From the NCBI GenBank assembly GCA_041395845.1, contig JAWKZS010000016.1, positions 19,787 through 83,786 of the forward strand: 64,000 nucleotides of DNA, read 5' to 3'. Origin of the DNA: Ch67 sp041395845 (GTDB lineage Bacteria > Pseudomonadota > Gammaproteobacteria > Pseudomonadales > Ketobacteraceae). Both the position numbers and the translations under genes were made by a program. Shown here piece after piece: positions 37,616 through 46,261 of this stretch; the first letter of the stretch is position 1, and every line of letters starts with the position of its first letter. Under the pieces are notes generated by a model. It searched no databases. It saw only the letters and a list, made by a program, of their open reading frames with translations, and was not told the origin of the DNA.

Positions 37616-39897
37616 CAGCGTCCGCGCTTGCCCGGGCCGTTATGATTGCGCGTGTTGCTGCGGGTTGCCGGACGGCGACCCTCGGTGCGGCCAGGTTCCT
37701 GGCGGTTCGCCGTCGGCGCCGCTTTCTTGCCTTGCGTACCCTGGCGTGGCGGCAATCCGGTGTGCTGGGTCAGGATCTGGCCCTTGCGCGGTTGCCGGCT
37801 CGCGGCACCGGGTTTGCGCGCAGCGGATTCCGCCTGCTTTTGCCCGGTAGGATGATTGGCCGGCTGGGTCGGCGGCACCAGATGCTTCTTGCCGTATCCG
37901 ATCAGGTGAGCCTTGCCCATTTTCTGCAGCGCCTCGCGGATCATCGGCCAGTTGTCGGGATCGTGATAGCGCAAAAACGCCTTGTGCAGGCGGCGCTGTT
38001 TTTCACCGCGGGGAATCACCACCTTGTCGGTCTTGTAATTCACCCGGTGGATCGGATCTTTTTCGGTGTGATACATGGTGGTGGCCATCGCCATCGGCGA
38101 CGGATAGAACGTCTGCACCTGATCCGCGCGGAAACCGTTTGCCTTCAGCCACAGGGCCAGATTCATCATGTCTTCATCGGTGGTGCCGGGATGGGCGGCG
38201 ATGAAATAGGGAATCAGGAACTGTTCCTTGCCGGCTTCCTTCGAATACTTGTCGAACATTTTCTTGAAGGCGTCGTAGGCGCCCATGCCCGGCTTCATCA
38301 TCTTCGACAGCGGGCCCATCTCGGTGTGTTCCGGCGCGATTTTCAGATAGCCACCCACGTGATGGGACACCAGTTCGCGCACGTACTCCGGATCGAGTAC
38401 CGCCAGATCGTAACGCAGGCCCGATGCCACCATTACCCGCTTGATGCCGGGCAGGGCGCGGGCACGCCGGTACAGCCGCGTGGTCGGCGAGTGATCGGTC
38501 ACCAGATTCTTGCAGATGGTGGGAAACACGCAGGACAGCCGGCGGCAGTTGGCGTGGATCTCTTCGCTGATGCAGTTGAGCTGGTACATGTTGGCGGTGG
38601 GGCCGCCCAGGTCGGAAATCGTGCCGGTAAAGCCTGGCGTCTTGTCGCGGATGGTTTCGATTTCGCGAATGATCGAATCTTCCGAACGGGACTGGATCAC
38701 CCGGCCTTCGTGTTCGGTGATGGAGCAGAACGAGCAGCCGCCGAAGCAGCCGCGCATGATGTTCACCGAAAATCGGATCATCTCGTAGGCCGGAATACGC
38801 GCGTCACCGTAGGCGGGATGGGGCACCCGCTGGTAAGGCAGCTCGAATACGCTGTCCAGTTCCACGGTGTCGAGGGGAATCGCCGGCGGATTTACCCACA
38901 CATAGCGGTCGCCATGCTGCTGCACCAGGGTGCGCGCGTTCGACGGATTGGTCTCCAGATGCAGGACCCGCGAGGTGTGGGCGTACAGCACCGGATCCTT
39001 GCTCACTTTTTCGAACTTCGGCAGCAGGATGAACTGCTTTTTCGCGCCGGGGGACGGGCGGATGTGAATCACATTGGCCGGAATGTCCACGGCTGGATTT
39101 TCACCGGTGGCACAGGCAGCGCCATTGGCGGCCGCTTCGCCTTCCCAGTGATAGGGATTCTTCAGGGGATCGATCTTCCCCGGCGTGTCGATGCGGGTGG
39201 AATCCTTGATCTCCCAGTCGGTGGGTAACTCATTGATGACACAGGCGGTACCGCGTACATCGCGGATGTCCTTCATGGCCTGGCCGGCGGCGACCCGGTG
39301 GGCGATATCCACCACCGCCCGTTCCGCGTTGCCGTACACCAGCAGGTCGGCCTTGGCGTCCATGATCACCGAGCGGCGCACCTTGTCCGACCAGTAATCG
39401 TAATGGGCGATCCGGCGCAGGCTGGCTTCAATGCCGCCAATCAGGATCGGCACGTCATTCCAGGCCTCGCGGCAGCGCTGGCTGTACACAATGACGGCCC
39501 GGTCCGGCCGTTTGCCACCTTCATTATTGGGAGTGTAGGCGTCGTCGTGGCGCAGCTTGCGGTCGGCGGTGTAGCGGTTGATCATGGAATCCATGTTGCC
39601 CGCAGACACCGCAAAAAACAGATTAGGTTTGCCCAGAATCTTGAACGGCTCGGCGCTGTTCCAGTCCGGCTGGGCGATGATACCAACCCGAAATCCCTGA
39701 TTTTCCAACAACCTGCCGATCACCGCCATGCCGAAGCTGGGGTGATCCACATAGGCGTCGCCGCTGATGATGATGATGTCGCAGCTGTCCCAGCCCAGGG
39801 TGTCCATTTCGGCGCGGGACATGGGCAGGAATGGCGCAGTGCCGAAGCACTCCGCCCAGTAATGGGGAAAGCTGAACAGGGGTTTGGCTGCTTGCAT
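37615..39897 (-). CDS. YgiQ-family radical SAM protein
   Basis: Radical SAM enzyme of 760 aa. The N-terminal part (MSRAEMDTLGWDSCDIIIIS, FGMAVIGRLLENQGFRVGII) resembles a B12-binding-like Rossmann domain. The [4Fe-4S]-SAM motif is CFGGCSFCSITEHEGR, followed by YLKIAPEHTE and PYFIAAHPGTTDEDM. The last ~100 residues are a basic Gln/Arg/Gly/Pro-rich disordered tail. The family is widespread, including E. coli YgiQ, but its reaction is not settled. Start ATG 39897. Confidence 0.93.
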   Translation of the reverse strand: MQAAKPLFSFPHYWAECFGTAPFLPMSRAEMDTLGWDSCDIIIISGDAYVDHPSFGMAVIGRLLENQGFRVGIIAQPDWNSAEPFKILGKPNLFFAVSAGNMDSMINRYTADRKLRHDDAYTPNNEGGKRPDRAVIVYSQRCREAWNDVPILIGGIEASLRRIAHYDYWSDKVRRSVIMDAKADLLVYGNAERAVVDIAHRVAAGQAMKDIRDVRGTACVINELPTDWEIKDSTRIDTPGKIDPLKNPYHWEGEAAANGAACATGENPAVDIPANVIHIRPSPGAKKQFILLPKFEKVSKDPVLYAHTSRVLHLETNPSNARTLVQQHGDRYVWVNPPAIPLDTVELDSVFELPYQRVPHPAYGDARIPAYEMIRFSVNIMRGCFGGCSFCSITEHEGRVIQSRSEDSIIREIETIRDKTPGFTGTISDLGGPTANMYQLNCISEEIHANCRRLSCVFPTICKNLVTDHSPTTRLYRRARALPGIKRVMVASGLRYDLAVLDPEYVRELVSHHVGGYLKIAPEHTEMGPLSKMMKPGMGAYDAFKKMFDKYSKEAGKEQFLIPYFIAAHPGTTDEDMMNLALWLKANGFRADQVQTFYPSPMAMATTMYHTEKDPIHRVNYKTDKVVIPRGEKQRRLHKAFLRYHDPDNWPMIREALQKMGKAHLIGYGKKHLVPPTQPANHPTGQKQAESAARKPGAASRQPRKGQILTQHTGLPPRQGTQGKKAAPTANRQEPGRTEGRRPATRSNTRNHNGPGKRGR

Positions 39898-40079
39898 GAC
39901 GAGGACTGGAACTGCGCGACGGAAAGTCCCGGTATTCTAGCGGATGGCAACTTTTTTCTCCATCTTGCCGGGTTTTGGTGCAGTTTTTGTAAGGTTTTTG
40001 CGACTACACTGAAAGTGCACGACGCCGGCAAAACGCCTGGTGTATGATGCGTGGCCATTCGTTTTGGAGCCGGTTTGTT

Positions 40080-40814
40080 ATGACGTATTGTGTGGCTATG
40101 AAGCTCGATAGCGGCATGATCTTTCTGTCGGATTCCCGTACCAATGCGGGCGTCGATCACATCGCGACGTTTCAGAAGATGTATTTTTTCAGCCAGCCCG
40201 GCGAGCGCACCATTGTCATGATGAGTGCCGGCAACCTGGCGACGACGCAGAGCATCGTCAGTCTGCTCAATGCCCGCACCCGCGATCGCGACCACAATAT
40301 GCTGACCGTGCGCTCCATGTACGAAGCGGCGGAAATGGTGGGTGAAACCATGCGCGAAATCGTCGCCCGCGATGCCCAGGGCCAGCAGAGCCAGGGGGTG
40401 GATTTCAGCTGCTCCCTGCTGATCGGTGGCCAGATCCGTGGCGAAGACATGCGCCTGTTCAACATCTATCCCCAGGGCAATTTCATCGAAGCCACTACGG
40501 ATACGCCCTATTTCCAGATCGGTGAATCCAAATACGGCAAGCCGATTCTTGATCGCGCCCTCAGATCTTCTACCTGTCTGGCGGAAGCGCTCAAATGCGG
40601 TCTGATTTCGTTTGATTCCACCATGAAGAGTAACCTGTCGGTGGGATTGCCGCTGGACATGGCGATCTACAAGGCCAATCAGCTCAGCCTGCATCTGCAC
40701 CAGCGTTTTTACGAAGACGATGCCTATCTGATGAGTCTGCGCCAGCAGTGGAGCGAAGGTCTGAAAAACCTGCTAGCATCGATTCCGCCACCGGCCATCA
40801 GCGGGCTGGAATAA
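40080..40814 (+). CDS. Anbu (bacterial proteasome-like homologue) peptidase
   Basis: Ntn-hydrolase of 244 aa in the Anbu/BPH group, related to HslV. ATG 40080 has GGAG ten bases upstream, placing Thr2 (MTYCVAMKLDSGMIFLSDSR) as the N-terminal nucleophile after Met removal. SDSRTNAGVDHIATFQKMYF and MMSAGNLATTQSIVSLL are family blocks. Family members form open helical assemblies, and a general protease activity has been hard to show. The usual neighbours (alpha-E protein, circularly permuted ATP-grasp, transglutaminase-like protease) are absent here. Confidence 0.88.
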   Translation: MTYCVAMKLDSGMIFLSDSRTNAGVDHIATFQKMYFFSQPGERTIVMMSAGNLATTQSIVSLLNARTRDRDHNMLTVRSMYEAAEMVGETMREIVARDAQGQQSQGVDFSCSLLIGGQIRGEDMRLFNIYPQGNFIEATTDTPYFQIGESKYGKPILDRALRSSTCLAEALKCGLISFDSTMKSNLSVGLPLDMAIYKANQLSLHLHQRFYEDDAYLMSLRQQWSEGLKNLLASIPPPAISGLE

Positions 40815-40868
40815 GCGTTTCAACAGCAGGGCTGATGCACGTGTGTGCGCTCAGCCCTGTTCCTCACC

Positions 40869-41099
40869 TCAGGAGCAGCAGGCCTTGTCGCCGTCCACCG
40901 GCGCTTCCTTGCGGAATCCTGCCTTATCCAGCATCCACATCGCCGGACACCAGTTGGTGAATGCGCTCTGCAGCAGGTTCAGGCCGACGAAACCGGTGAA
41001 CAGCAGAAAGCCGGGGTGGACGTAGTAGCCCAGGGCGACGCTGAGTACAACGAAGAAGCCAGCCATGGCGCGCAGTCCCTGATTGATGGTCATTTTCAT
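40869..41099 (-). CDS. DUF2892 (YgaP-like) membrane protein
   Basis: A 76-aa inner-membrane protein. MTINQGLRAMAGFFVVLSVA and the second helix FLLFTGFVGLNLLQSAFTNW are followed by CP (NWCPAMWML), the signature of the domain found C-terminal to rhodanese in YgaP. The C terminus ends ACCS. It lies 34 bases downstream of the CsoR-family regulator and is probably under its control, suggesting a sulfane-sulfur or metal response. Confidence 0.85.
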   Translation of the reverse strand: MKMTINQGLRAMAGFFVVLSVALGYYVHPGFLLFTGFVGLNLLQSAFTNWCPAMWMLDKAGFRKEAPVDGDKACCS

Positions 41100-41133
41100 G
41101 GTGCATTCTCCCGTTTAGGAACGTTGATTCGGT

Positions 41134-41406
41134 TCAGGCGTATTTGCTCAGCAGGGTACGAATCTGGGCCATCTGTGCGTCGGCGGTCGTCGCGTCCCGC
41201 TGCTGGATCACATCATGCTCGATCATGCAGGCCAGCATCTCGTGGAACGCCTTGTCCAGCGCCTTGCGGGCGGCGGCCATCTGCTGGGCGATTTTCTCGC
41301 AGTCGGCTTCCTCGTCGATCAGGCGGCGGATACCCCGTACCTGACCTTCGACCCGGGCCAGACGGTTGCTGATGTCGTGTCGAGCGTGATGGTTGAACCC
41401 TTGCAT
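41134..41406 (-). CDS. CsoR/RcnR/CstR-family repressor
   Basis: All-helical DUF156 regulator of 90 aa. ATG 41406 has AGGAG five bases upstream. RLARVEGQVRGIRRLIDEEA is the family DNA-binding helix. The sensor positions hold Cys36 (ADCEKIAQQMAAAR) and Cys60 (EMLACMIEH), with His64 four residues on. A two-cysteine pattern with a YgaP-like neighbour fits a CstR-type persulfide sensor better than the His-rich RcnR/FrmR sets, but a copper or formaldehyde role is not excluded. A typical operator lies in its own promoter, implying autoregulation. Confidence 0.85.
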   Translation of the reverse strand: MQGFNHHARHDISNRLARVEGQVRGIRRLIDEEADCEKIAQQMAAARKALDKAFHEMLACMIEHDVIQQRDATTADAQMAQIRTLLSKYA

Positions 41407-41431
41407 GCGCACTCCTGTCAGTAATACCTAT

Positions 41432-41459
41432 ATACTATACCCCGTAGGGTATCTGTCAA
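41432..41459 (-). promoter_or_regulatory. Promoter with embedded CsoR-type operator
   Basis: On the minus strand TTGACA (41454-41459) and TAGTAT (41432-41437) are 16 bases apart. The spacer contains the palindrome ATACCCCGTAGGGTAT (41437-41452), a G/C-tract inverted repeat typical of CsoR/CstR operators. Repressor bound there would block RNA polymerase directly. Confidence 0.75.
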
Positions 41460-41495
41460 GGGCGCAAAACGCCGGAGCGCTGGTGGGCGGGGCTA

Positions 41496-41957
41496 TCAGA
41501 TGATGCCGGCTTCCAGGCTGGCGGCCATGGTCATGCCCAGCTGCTCGCAGTCCGCCAGAAATGACTCACGCCATTCGCCGCGGCAGATCAGGGGTTCCTG
41601 CACGCAGCGCCAGCGCAGGCCGGTGGTGATGGATTCAATGGCGCGGCGGGTGCCGGTGCCGTCATGACCGGCACGGATATAGAACGTGAAGGGTTTGGCC
41701 TGGGTTTTTTCCAGGCAGGGGTAGTAAATCCGGTCAAAGAAGTCCTTCAATGCGCCACTCATGTAGCCAAGGTTCTCCGGGGTGCCCAGGATGATGGCGT
41801 CCGCGGCAAGCACATCTTCTGCCGTGGCCTCGAACGGTGACAGTGTATTCATTGTTATCCCGCCGATATCCGGATGCCTGGCGCCCTTGGTGATGGCGTC
41901 AAGCAGGCGTTGAGTGTTAGGCGATGGTGCGTGGGCAATTACCAATAGGGTCTTCAT
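41496..41957 (-). CDS. Flavodoxin-like / NADPH-dependent FMN reductase-fold protein
   Basis: A 153-aa flavodoxin-fold protein. ATG 41957 (GGGAG upstream) gives MKTLLVIAHAPSPNTQRLLD, the phosphate-binding loop region of FMN-binding. AADAIILGTPENLGYMSGAL contains the typical GTPxxxG-M loop, followed by LKDFFDRIYYP. It probably reduces quinones or acts as an FMN oxidoreductase. It is divergent from the glutamate-synthase-like gene. Confidence 0.82.
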   Translation of the reverse strand: MKTLLVIAHAPSPNTQRLLDAITKGARHPDIGGITMNTLSPFEATAEDVLAADAIILGTPENLGYMSGALKDFFDRIYYPCLEKTQAKPFTFYIRAGHDGTGTRRAIESITTGLRWRCVQEPLICRGEWRESFLADCEQLGMTMAASLEAGII

Positions 41958-42055
41958 CGGTTTTCTCCCGGCAAATGGCAAGTCTGGCATTGGGAAAAGC
42001 GATCATTTGCGCTTACCATGATGTGCTGATTATTCCACACACAGGGAGTACTGCA

Positions 42056-43549
42056 ATGGAGTTGGGTCTTGAGATACTGTCGTTTCTTGCCAACCTGCTT
42101 GCCTTTGTCATTGGACTGTTTTTTCTGTGGCTCATCTACGCATTCTTTTCCGATCGTTTCCAGACCCGTCACTCGTTGCGGCGCAACTATCCGGTGGTGG
42201 GGCGTTTCCGTTATTTCTTCGAGAATCTCGGGGTGTTTTTCCGGCAGTATTTTTTCGCCATGGATCGCGAGGAGATGCCGTTCAACCGCGCGGACCGCAG
42301 CTGGGTTTATCGTGCCGCCAAAAACGACAGTCTTAACGTCGCGTTTGGTTCAACCCGTGACATTACCCGCCCCGGGACCCCGATATTCCTGAACGCCTTC
42401 ATCCCGATGAGCGAGCAGGATAAAAAGCCCCCCGCTGCAATTACCTTTGGCCCGTTCTGTGCCCAGCCTTACACCACAAGCTCGATTTTCAATATTTCTG
42501 CAATGAGTTACGGTGCGCTTTCTGCCCCTGCCGTGCAGGCGTTGTCTCGTGGGGCGAAAATGGCCGGATGCTGGCTCAATACCGGCGAAGGCGGGCTGTC
42601 AGATCATCATCTGTCCGGCGGTTGCGATATTGTGTTCCAGATTGGTACCGCCAAGTACGGAGTGCGTGATGCCAATGGCTATCTGAATGACGACAAGCTG
42701 AAGGCGGTTGCCGCGCATCCCCAGGTAAAGATGTTTGAAATCAAATTGAGTCAGGGGGCCAAGCCCGGCAAGGGTGGTATTCTTCCTGCCGCCAAGGTGA
42801 CGGAAGAGATTGCCCGCATTCGCCACATTCCAGTGGCGCAGTCTTCCATCAGTCCCAATGGGCATGCTGAAGTAAAGTCTCCGGCGGATTTGCTGGATCT
42901 GATCAATCACGTGCGCACCGTGACGGGCAAACCGACCGGTATCAAGTTCGTTCTGGGAGCAGCAGGCTGGTTGCGTGAGTTATATGCGGAAATCCAGCTG
43001 CGCGGGATCGAGTCTGCGCCGGACTTTATCACGCTTGACAGTGGTGATGGTGGCTCCGGTGCCGCGCCTCAGCCGCTCATGGATACGACCGGGCTGTCGA
43101 TACGGGAAAGTCTGCCTTTCGTGCTGGCGTCCCTCGAGCGCGCCAAACTGCGCGAACGGGTGCGGGTCATCGTATCCGGCAAGCTGATTACGCCGGTGAA
43201 CGTGGCGGTTGCGCTTGCAGCGGGGGCCGATGCAGTGAACAGCGCACGGGGTTTTATGTTTGCGCTGGGTTGTATTCAGGCAATGCAGTGTGACAAGAAT
43301 ACCTGTCCCACCGGCGTAACGACTCATGACCGACGTCTGCAGCGGGGGCTTGATCCTGCTGACAAGGGGGTTCGTGTTGCGAACTACCACAAGTCCATCA
43401 CCGACTCGGTTACCATGATCGCCCATTCCTGTGGAGTAGAGGAGCCACGTCAGCTTACACTTGAGCACGTCAGTTTTGTCACTGAATCAGGTTACTCTTC
43501 CTACCTGAGGGAAACCTATACCAATACTGCCGAGTCCGATCGACGCTGA
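42056..43549 (+). CDS. Membrane-anchored FMN-binding glutamate synthase-domain protein
   Basis: A 497-aa protein with an N-terminal membrane helix (LEILSFLANLLAFVIGLFFL, about 5-25) and a GltB-central/FMN barrel domain. ATG 42056 has GGGAG upstream. Landmarks: ISAMSYGALSAPAVQALSRG, NTGEGGLSDHH, FEIKLSQGAKPGKGGILPAA, TLDSGDGGSGAAPQPLMD, and the Fe-S-type cysteines in GCIQAMQCDKNTCPTGV. It lacks the amidotransferase domain and the NADPH subunit of true glutamate synthase, so it is a stand-alone oxidoreductase of unknown substrate. It precedes yibI/yibH by 36 bases, suggesting an operon. Confidence 0.87.
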   Translation: MELGLEILSFLANLLAFVIGLFFLWLIYAFFSDRFQTRHSLRRNYPVVGRFRYFFENLGVFFRQYFFAMDREEMPFNRADRSWVYRAAKNDSLNVAFGSTRDITRPGTPIFLNAFIPMSEQDKKPPAAITFGPFCAQPYTTSSIFNISAMSYGALSAPAVQALSRGAKMAGCWLNTGEGGLSDHHLSGGCDIVFQIGTAKYGVRDANGYLNDDKLKAVAAHPQVKMFEIKLSQGAKPGKGGILPAAKVTEEIARIRHIPVAQSSISPNGHAEVKSPADLLDLINHVRTVTGKPTGIKFVLGAAGWLRELYAEIQLRGIESAPDFITLDSGDGGSGAAPQPLMDTTGLSIRESLPFVLASLERAKLRERVRVIVSGKLITPVNVAVALAAGADAVNSARGFMFALGCIQAMQCDKNTCPTGVTTHDRRLQRGLDPADKGVRVANYHKSITDSVTMIAHSCGVEEPRQLTLEHVSFVTESGYSSYLRETYTNTAESDRR

Positions 43550-43585
43550 TCGATCGTGAAGGTTTTATTTGTACTGGAGAACAAT

Positions 43586-43933
43586 ATGCTGGATTACTTC
43601 GCGTTGGGATTGCTGTTTTTTGTTGGGCTGGTGCTTTTTTACGGCATCATCGTCATTCACGATATCCCTTATGAGATTGCCAAACATCGCAATCATCCTC
43701 ATCAGGATGCGATACATGTTGCGGGCTGGATCAGTCTGTTTACGCTTCATGTGCTGTGGCCATTTCTCTGGATCTGGGCGACGCTGTTTCGGGAAGACAG
43801 GGGCTGGGGTTTTGGTAATCCGGACGGGGTTTCTGACCAGCAGGCACTCGTGAAGGAGCTGGCCGAATTGCGTGCGCGGGTCGATGCTCTGGAACTGGCT
43901 CGTATGGCATCCCCGCAGGAAGGAGCACAGTAA
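43586..43933 (+). CDS. yibI: DUF3302 inner-membrane protein (YibI-like)
   Basis: A 115-aa membrane protein with two hydrophobic helices. ATG 43586 (GGAG six bases upstream) gives MLDYFALGLLFFVGLVLFYG, then IVIHDIPYEIAKHRNHPHQD and LFTLHVLWPFLWIWATLFRE, near-identical blocks to E. coli YibI. The C-terminal ~35 residues form a coiled coil (VKELAELRARVDALELAR). The gene is fused by a TAATG overlap to yibH, the same pairing as in E. coli. Confidence 0.88.
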   Translation: MLDYFALGLLFFVGLVLFYGIIVIHDIPYEIAKHRNHPHQDAIHVAGWISLFTLHVLWPFLWIWATLFREDRGWGFGNPDGVSDQQALVKELAELRARVDALELARMASPQEGAQ

Positions 43934-44892
43934 TGGATCTGTTGTTGATACTGACCTATGCGGCCATCTGTGTGGTCATTTTCAAGGTGTTTCGTATTCC
44001 ATTGAACAAGTGGTCAGTTCCTACTGCCGTTCTGGGTGGCGTACTGTTAATTGGTACCCTGATATTCACCATGAATTACAACCATCCCTACTCGGAAATC
44101 AGCCGCCAGTATTTTGTCAGTGTGCCCATTGTGCCGGCAGTGGACGGTATTGTGGTGGAGGTGTCGGTTGAGCAGGGGCAGCAGGTTGAAGCCGGTGATG
44201 TTCTGTTCCGTATTGATCCGGTTCCTTACCAGAACCGGGTTTCATCTCTGGAAGCCCAGCTGACGTCGGCACAGCTGGATTTGCAGCGGGCGAAGCAGTT
44301 GAGCGCCAAGGGCGTACTGGCCCAACGCGATCTGGATCTGGCGCAGGCGCAGGTGAATCGTCTGACACCCGAGCTCGACAATGCACGCTATGATCTGAAG
44401 CGCACGGATGTTGTCGCACCGGCGAATGGCCGTGTCGTGCAACTGCTGGCGCGTCCCGGTCTGATGGCCATGAATCGTCCGTTGCGGCCGTTGATGGTGT
44501 TTGTACCGGACGAGTCTGTATTCTTTGTTGCATGGTTCCGCCAGAACAGTCTGCTGCGACTGGTACCCGGTGACAGCGCAGAGGTCAGTTTTGATGGCAT
44601 CCCGGGTGAGGTATTTGCGGGTAAGGTGCATTCCGTTGCCAGCGTCATGGCAGAGGGGCAGTTGCAGGCCAGTGGTAATCTGGTCAGTGTCGGCGGCCCT
44701 CAGTTTCCGGGGCGGATTCCGGTGATAATCAATATCACGGATGACAAGTTTGCGCCGTATGCGGGTCAGGTTCCCGGTGGTGCGTTTGGACAGGCTGCCA
44801 TTTACAGTGAGCATTTTCATCATGTTGCTGTGATGCGGAAAGTGTTGCTGCGCATGGCGGCATGGCTCAATTACCTGTTCCCCTTCCATTGA
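43933..44892 (+). CDS. yibH: HlyD/EmrA-type membrane-fusion protein (YibH-like)
   Basis: Periplasmic adaptor of 319 aa with two N-terminal membrane helices (LLLILTYAAICVVIFKVF and VPTAVLGGVLLIGTLIFTMN). The lipoyl halves are IVPAVDGIVVEVSVEQGQQV and TDVVAPANGRVVQLLARPGL, with a helical hairpin between. The beta-barrel part includes SVFFVAWFRQNSLLRLVPGD. No cognate inner-membrane pump or TolC gene lies beside it, so it may serve a pump encoded elsewhere. Confidence 0.86.
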   Translation: MDLLLILTYAAICVVIFKVFRIPLNKWSVPTAVLGGVLLIGTLIFTMNYNHPYSEISRQYFVSVPIVPAVDGIVVEVSVEQGQQVEAGDVLFRIDPVPYQNRVSSLEAQLTSAQLDLQRAKQLSAKGVLAQRDLDLAQAQVNRLTPELDNARYDLKRTDVVAPANGRVVQLLARPGLMAMNRPLRPLMVFVPDESVFFVAWFRQNSLLRLVPGDSAEVSFDGIPGEVFAGKVHSVASVMAEGQLQASGNLVSVGGPQFPGRIPVIINITDDKFAPYAGQVPGGAFGQAAIYSEHFHHVAVMRKVLLRMAAWLNYLFPFH

Positions 44893-44912
44893 CTGAGTCT
44901 GGAGCTGCGGCC

Positions 44913-45641
44913 ATGACCATTACGCTTTATCAGTTTCCCATTTCCCACTATTGCGAAAAGGTGCGCTGGGCCCTGGATTACAAGGGTCTGGATTACAAGG
45001 TGAAGAATCTGCTGCCGGGATTTCACATCAAGGTGGCATTGAAGATGGCGCCCAAAACCTCGGTGCCGATTCTGGATCATGACGGGGTGATCGTGCAGGG
45101 TTCGGCCAGGATCCTGACCTATCTCGACGACACCTTTCCCGACAAAAAACTCACCCCGGTGAATCCGCAGGAAGCCCAGCTGGCGCGGGAATGGGAGCAG
45201 TATCTGGATGAAGAAATCGGTGTGCATCTGCGCCGCTATGTCTATCACACCCTGCTGGAGCATCCCGACATCGTGGTGGGGCTGCTGGCGGAGGGTAGTC
45301 CGTGGTATCAGCGCATTCCGTTCCGGCTGATGTTTCCCAAGGTCCGCAAGATCATGCGCAAGCATATGAAAATCGATGCAGAAACGGCAGCGCAGTCAAA
45401 GCAGCGGGTGGAGGCGGCATTGCAGCGTATCAGTGACACGGTGCAGCAGCAGCCGTTTCTGGCCGGGGATCGTTTCAGCCGCGCCGACCTGACTGCCGCC
45501 GCCCTGCTGGCGCCATTGTTCATGCCACCGCAGTATGGTCTGAAATGGCCGGCGTCCCTGCCGGAACCGCTCAAGTCCGACGTGGCCCGCTATCGCGACC
45601 AGTTGGCCTGGGCGGAAGCGCTGTACCGGGATTACCGTTAA
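44913..45641 (+). CDS. Glutathione S-transferase-like protein
   Basis: A 242-aa GST-fold protein. The N-terminal thioredoxin-like domain has ITLYQFPISHYCEKVRWALD, with a Ser-x-x-Cys active site, then PKTSVPILDHDGVIVQGSAR with the cis-Pro and GSH-binding Ser. The helical domain ends in FSRADLTAAALLAPL (the conserved Asp N-cap). GGAG lies eight bases before ATG 44913. Substrate unknown. Confidence 0.87.
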   Translation: MTITLYQFPISHYCEKVRWALDYKGLDYKVKNLLPGFHIKVALKMAPKTSVPILDHDGVIVQGSARILTYLDDTFPDKKLTPVNPQEAQLAREWEQYLDEEIGVHLRRYVYHTLLEHPDIVVGLLAEGSPWYQRIPFRLMFPKVRKIMRKHMKIDAETAAQSKQRVEAALQRISDTVQQQPFLAGDRFSRADLTAAALLAPLFMPPQYGLKWPASLPEPLKSDVARYRDQLAWAEALYRDYR

Positions 45642-45647
45642 GTGGTA

Positions 45648-46097
45648 TCAGAGGTCGTTGATCCGCAGGGCCGAACGAACCGTCTTGAGCTTTTCCCGGC
45701 TTTCCATGGCCAGCAGATTGGTCAGGGCGGTGCGCATTTCGGGAATTTCCGCTTCCTCGGCCAGGGACTGGTAGTAGTTGATGACGCTGTCATCCAGTCG
45801 CACCACCCAGTTGATCACGTCATCCACGCTGGGGTGATTGCCCAGGGTGTCGATGTCCTTCGCGCTGGCCAGCTGGGTCGGCACGTTGCGGAACCAGGTA
45901 TTGAGGACCTTGTCGAGCCCTTCGTGCTGGTAGGCGGCGGTGGCTTCGGCCAGATGCTGTTCGTGGCGGCCGACATACTCCAGCAGCAGGCGGATGCGTT
46001 CGTTCTGGTGCAGGGCGACACGCTGGCAGTAGTCAGCGACCTGCTGGTGAAACTGGCGGACGTTGTCGAGCAGGTTGCGGGTGGTGGATACGGACAT
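45648..46097 (-). CDS. Helical-bundle protein, ferritin-like
   Basis: A 149-aa soluble protein predicted as a four-helix bundle (LLDNVRQFHQQVADYCQRVA, IRLLLEYVGRHEQHLAEATA). The ExxGRHEQHL stretch and the later DDSVINYYQSLAEEAEIPEM resemble the Glu/His pattern of ferritin/rubrerythrin-like domains, but a full di-iron set is not evident. The start MSVSTTRNLLDN has AAGGAG upstream. Function unknown. It is convergent with the GST gene. Confidence 0.68.
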   Translation of the reverse strand: MSVSTTRNLLDNVRQFHQQVADYCQRVALHQNERIRLLLEYVGRHEQHLAEATAAYQHEGLDKVLNTWFRNVPTQLASAKDIDTLGNHPSVDDVINWVVRLDDSVINYYQSLAEEAEIPEMRTALTNLLAMESREKLKTVRSALRINDL

Positions 46098-46261
46098 GGG
46101 CAGGCTCCTTCTGATGATGCTTCAACGCTACCCCAGGGACTGCCTGTCATTATTGAGCTGGGTCAGGGTAGTGGCGGGGGTGACTGGTAACCACTGCGAC
46201 TCTGTGGTCGAATGGGGGCTGGCTTGCCTGAATGGCTGTTGTTTCAACAGGTTGTGATGTG

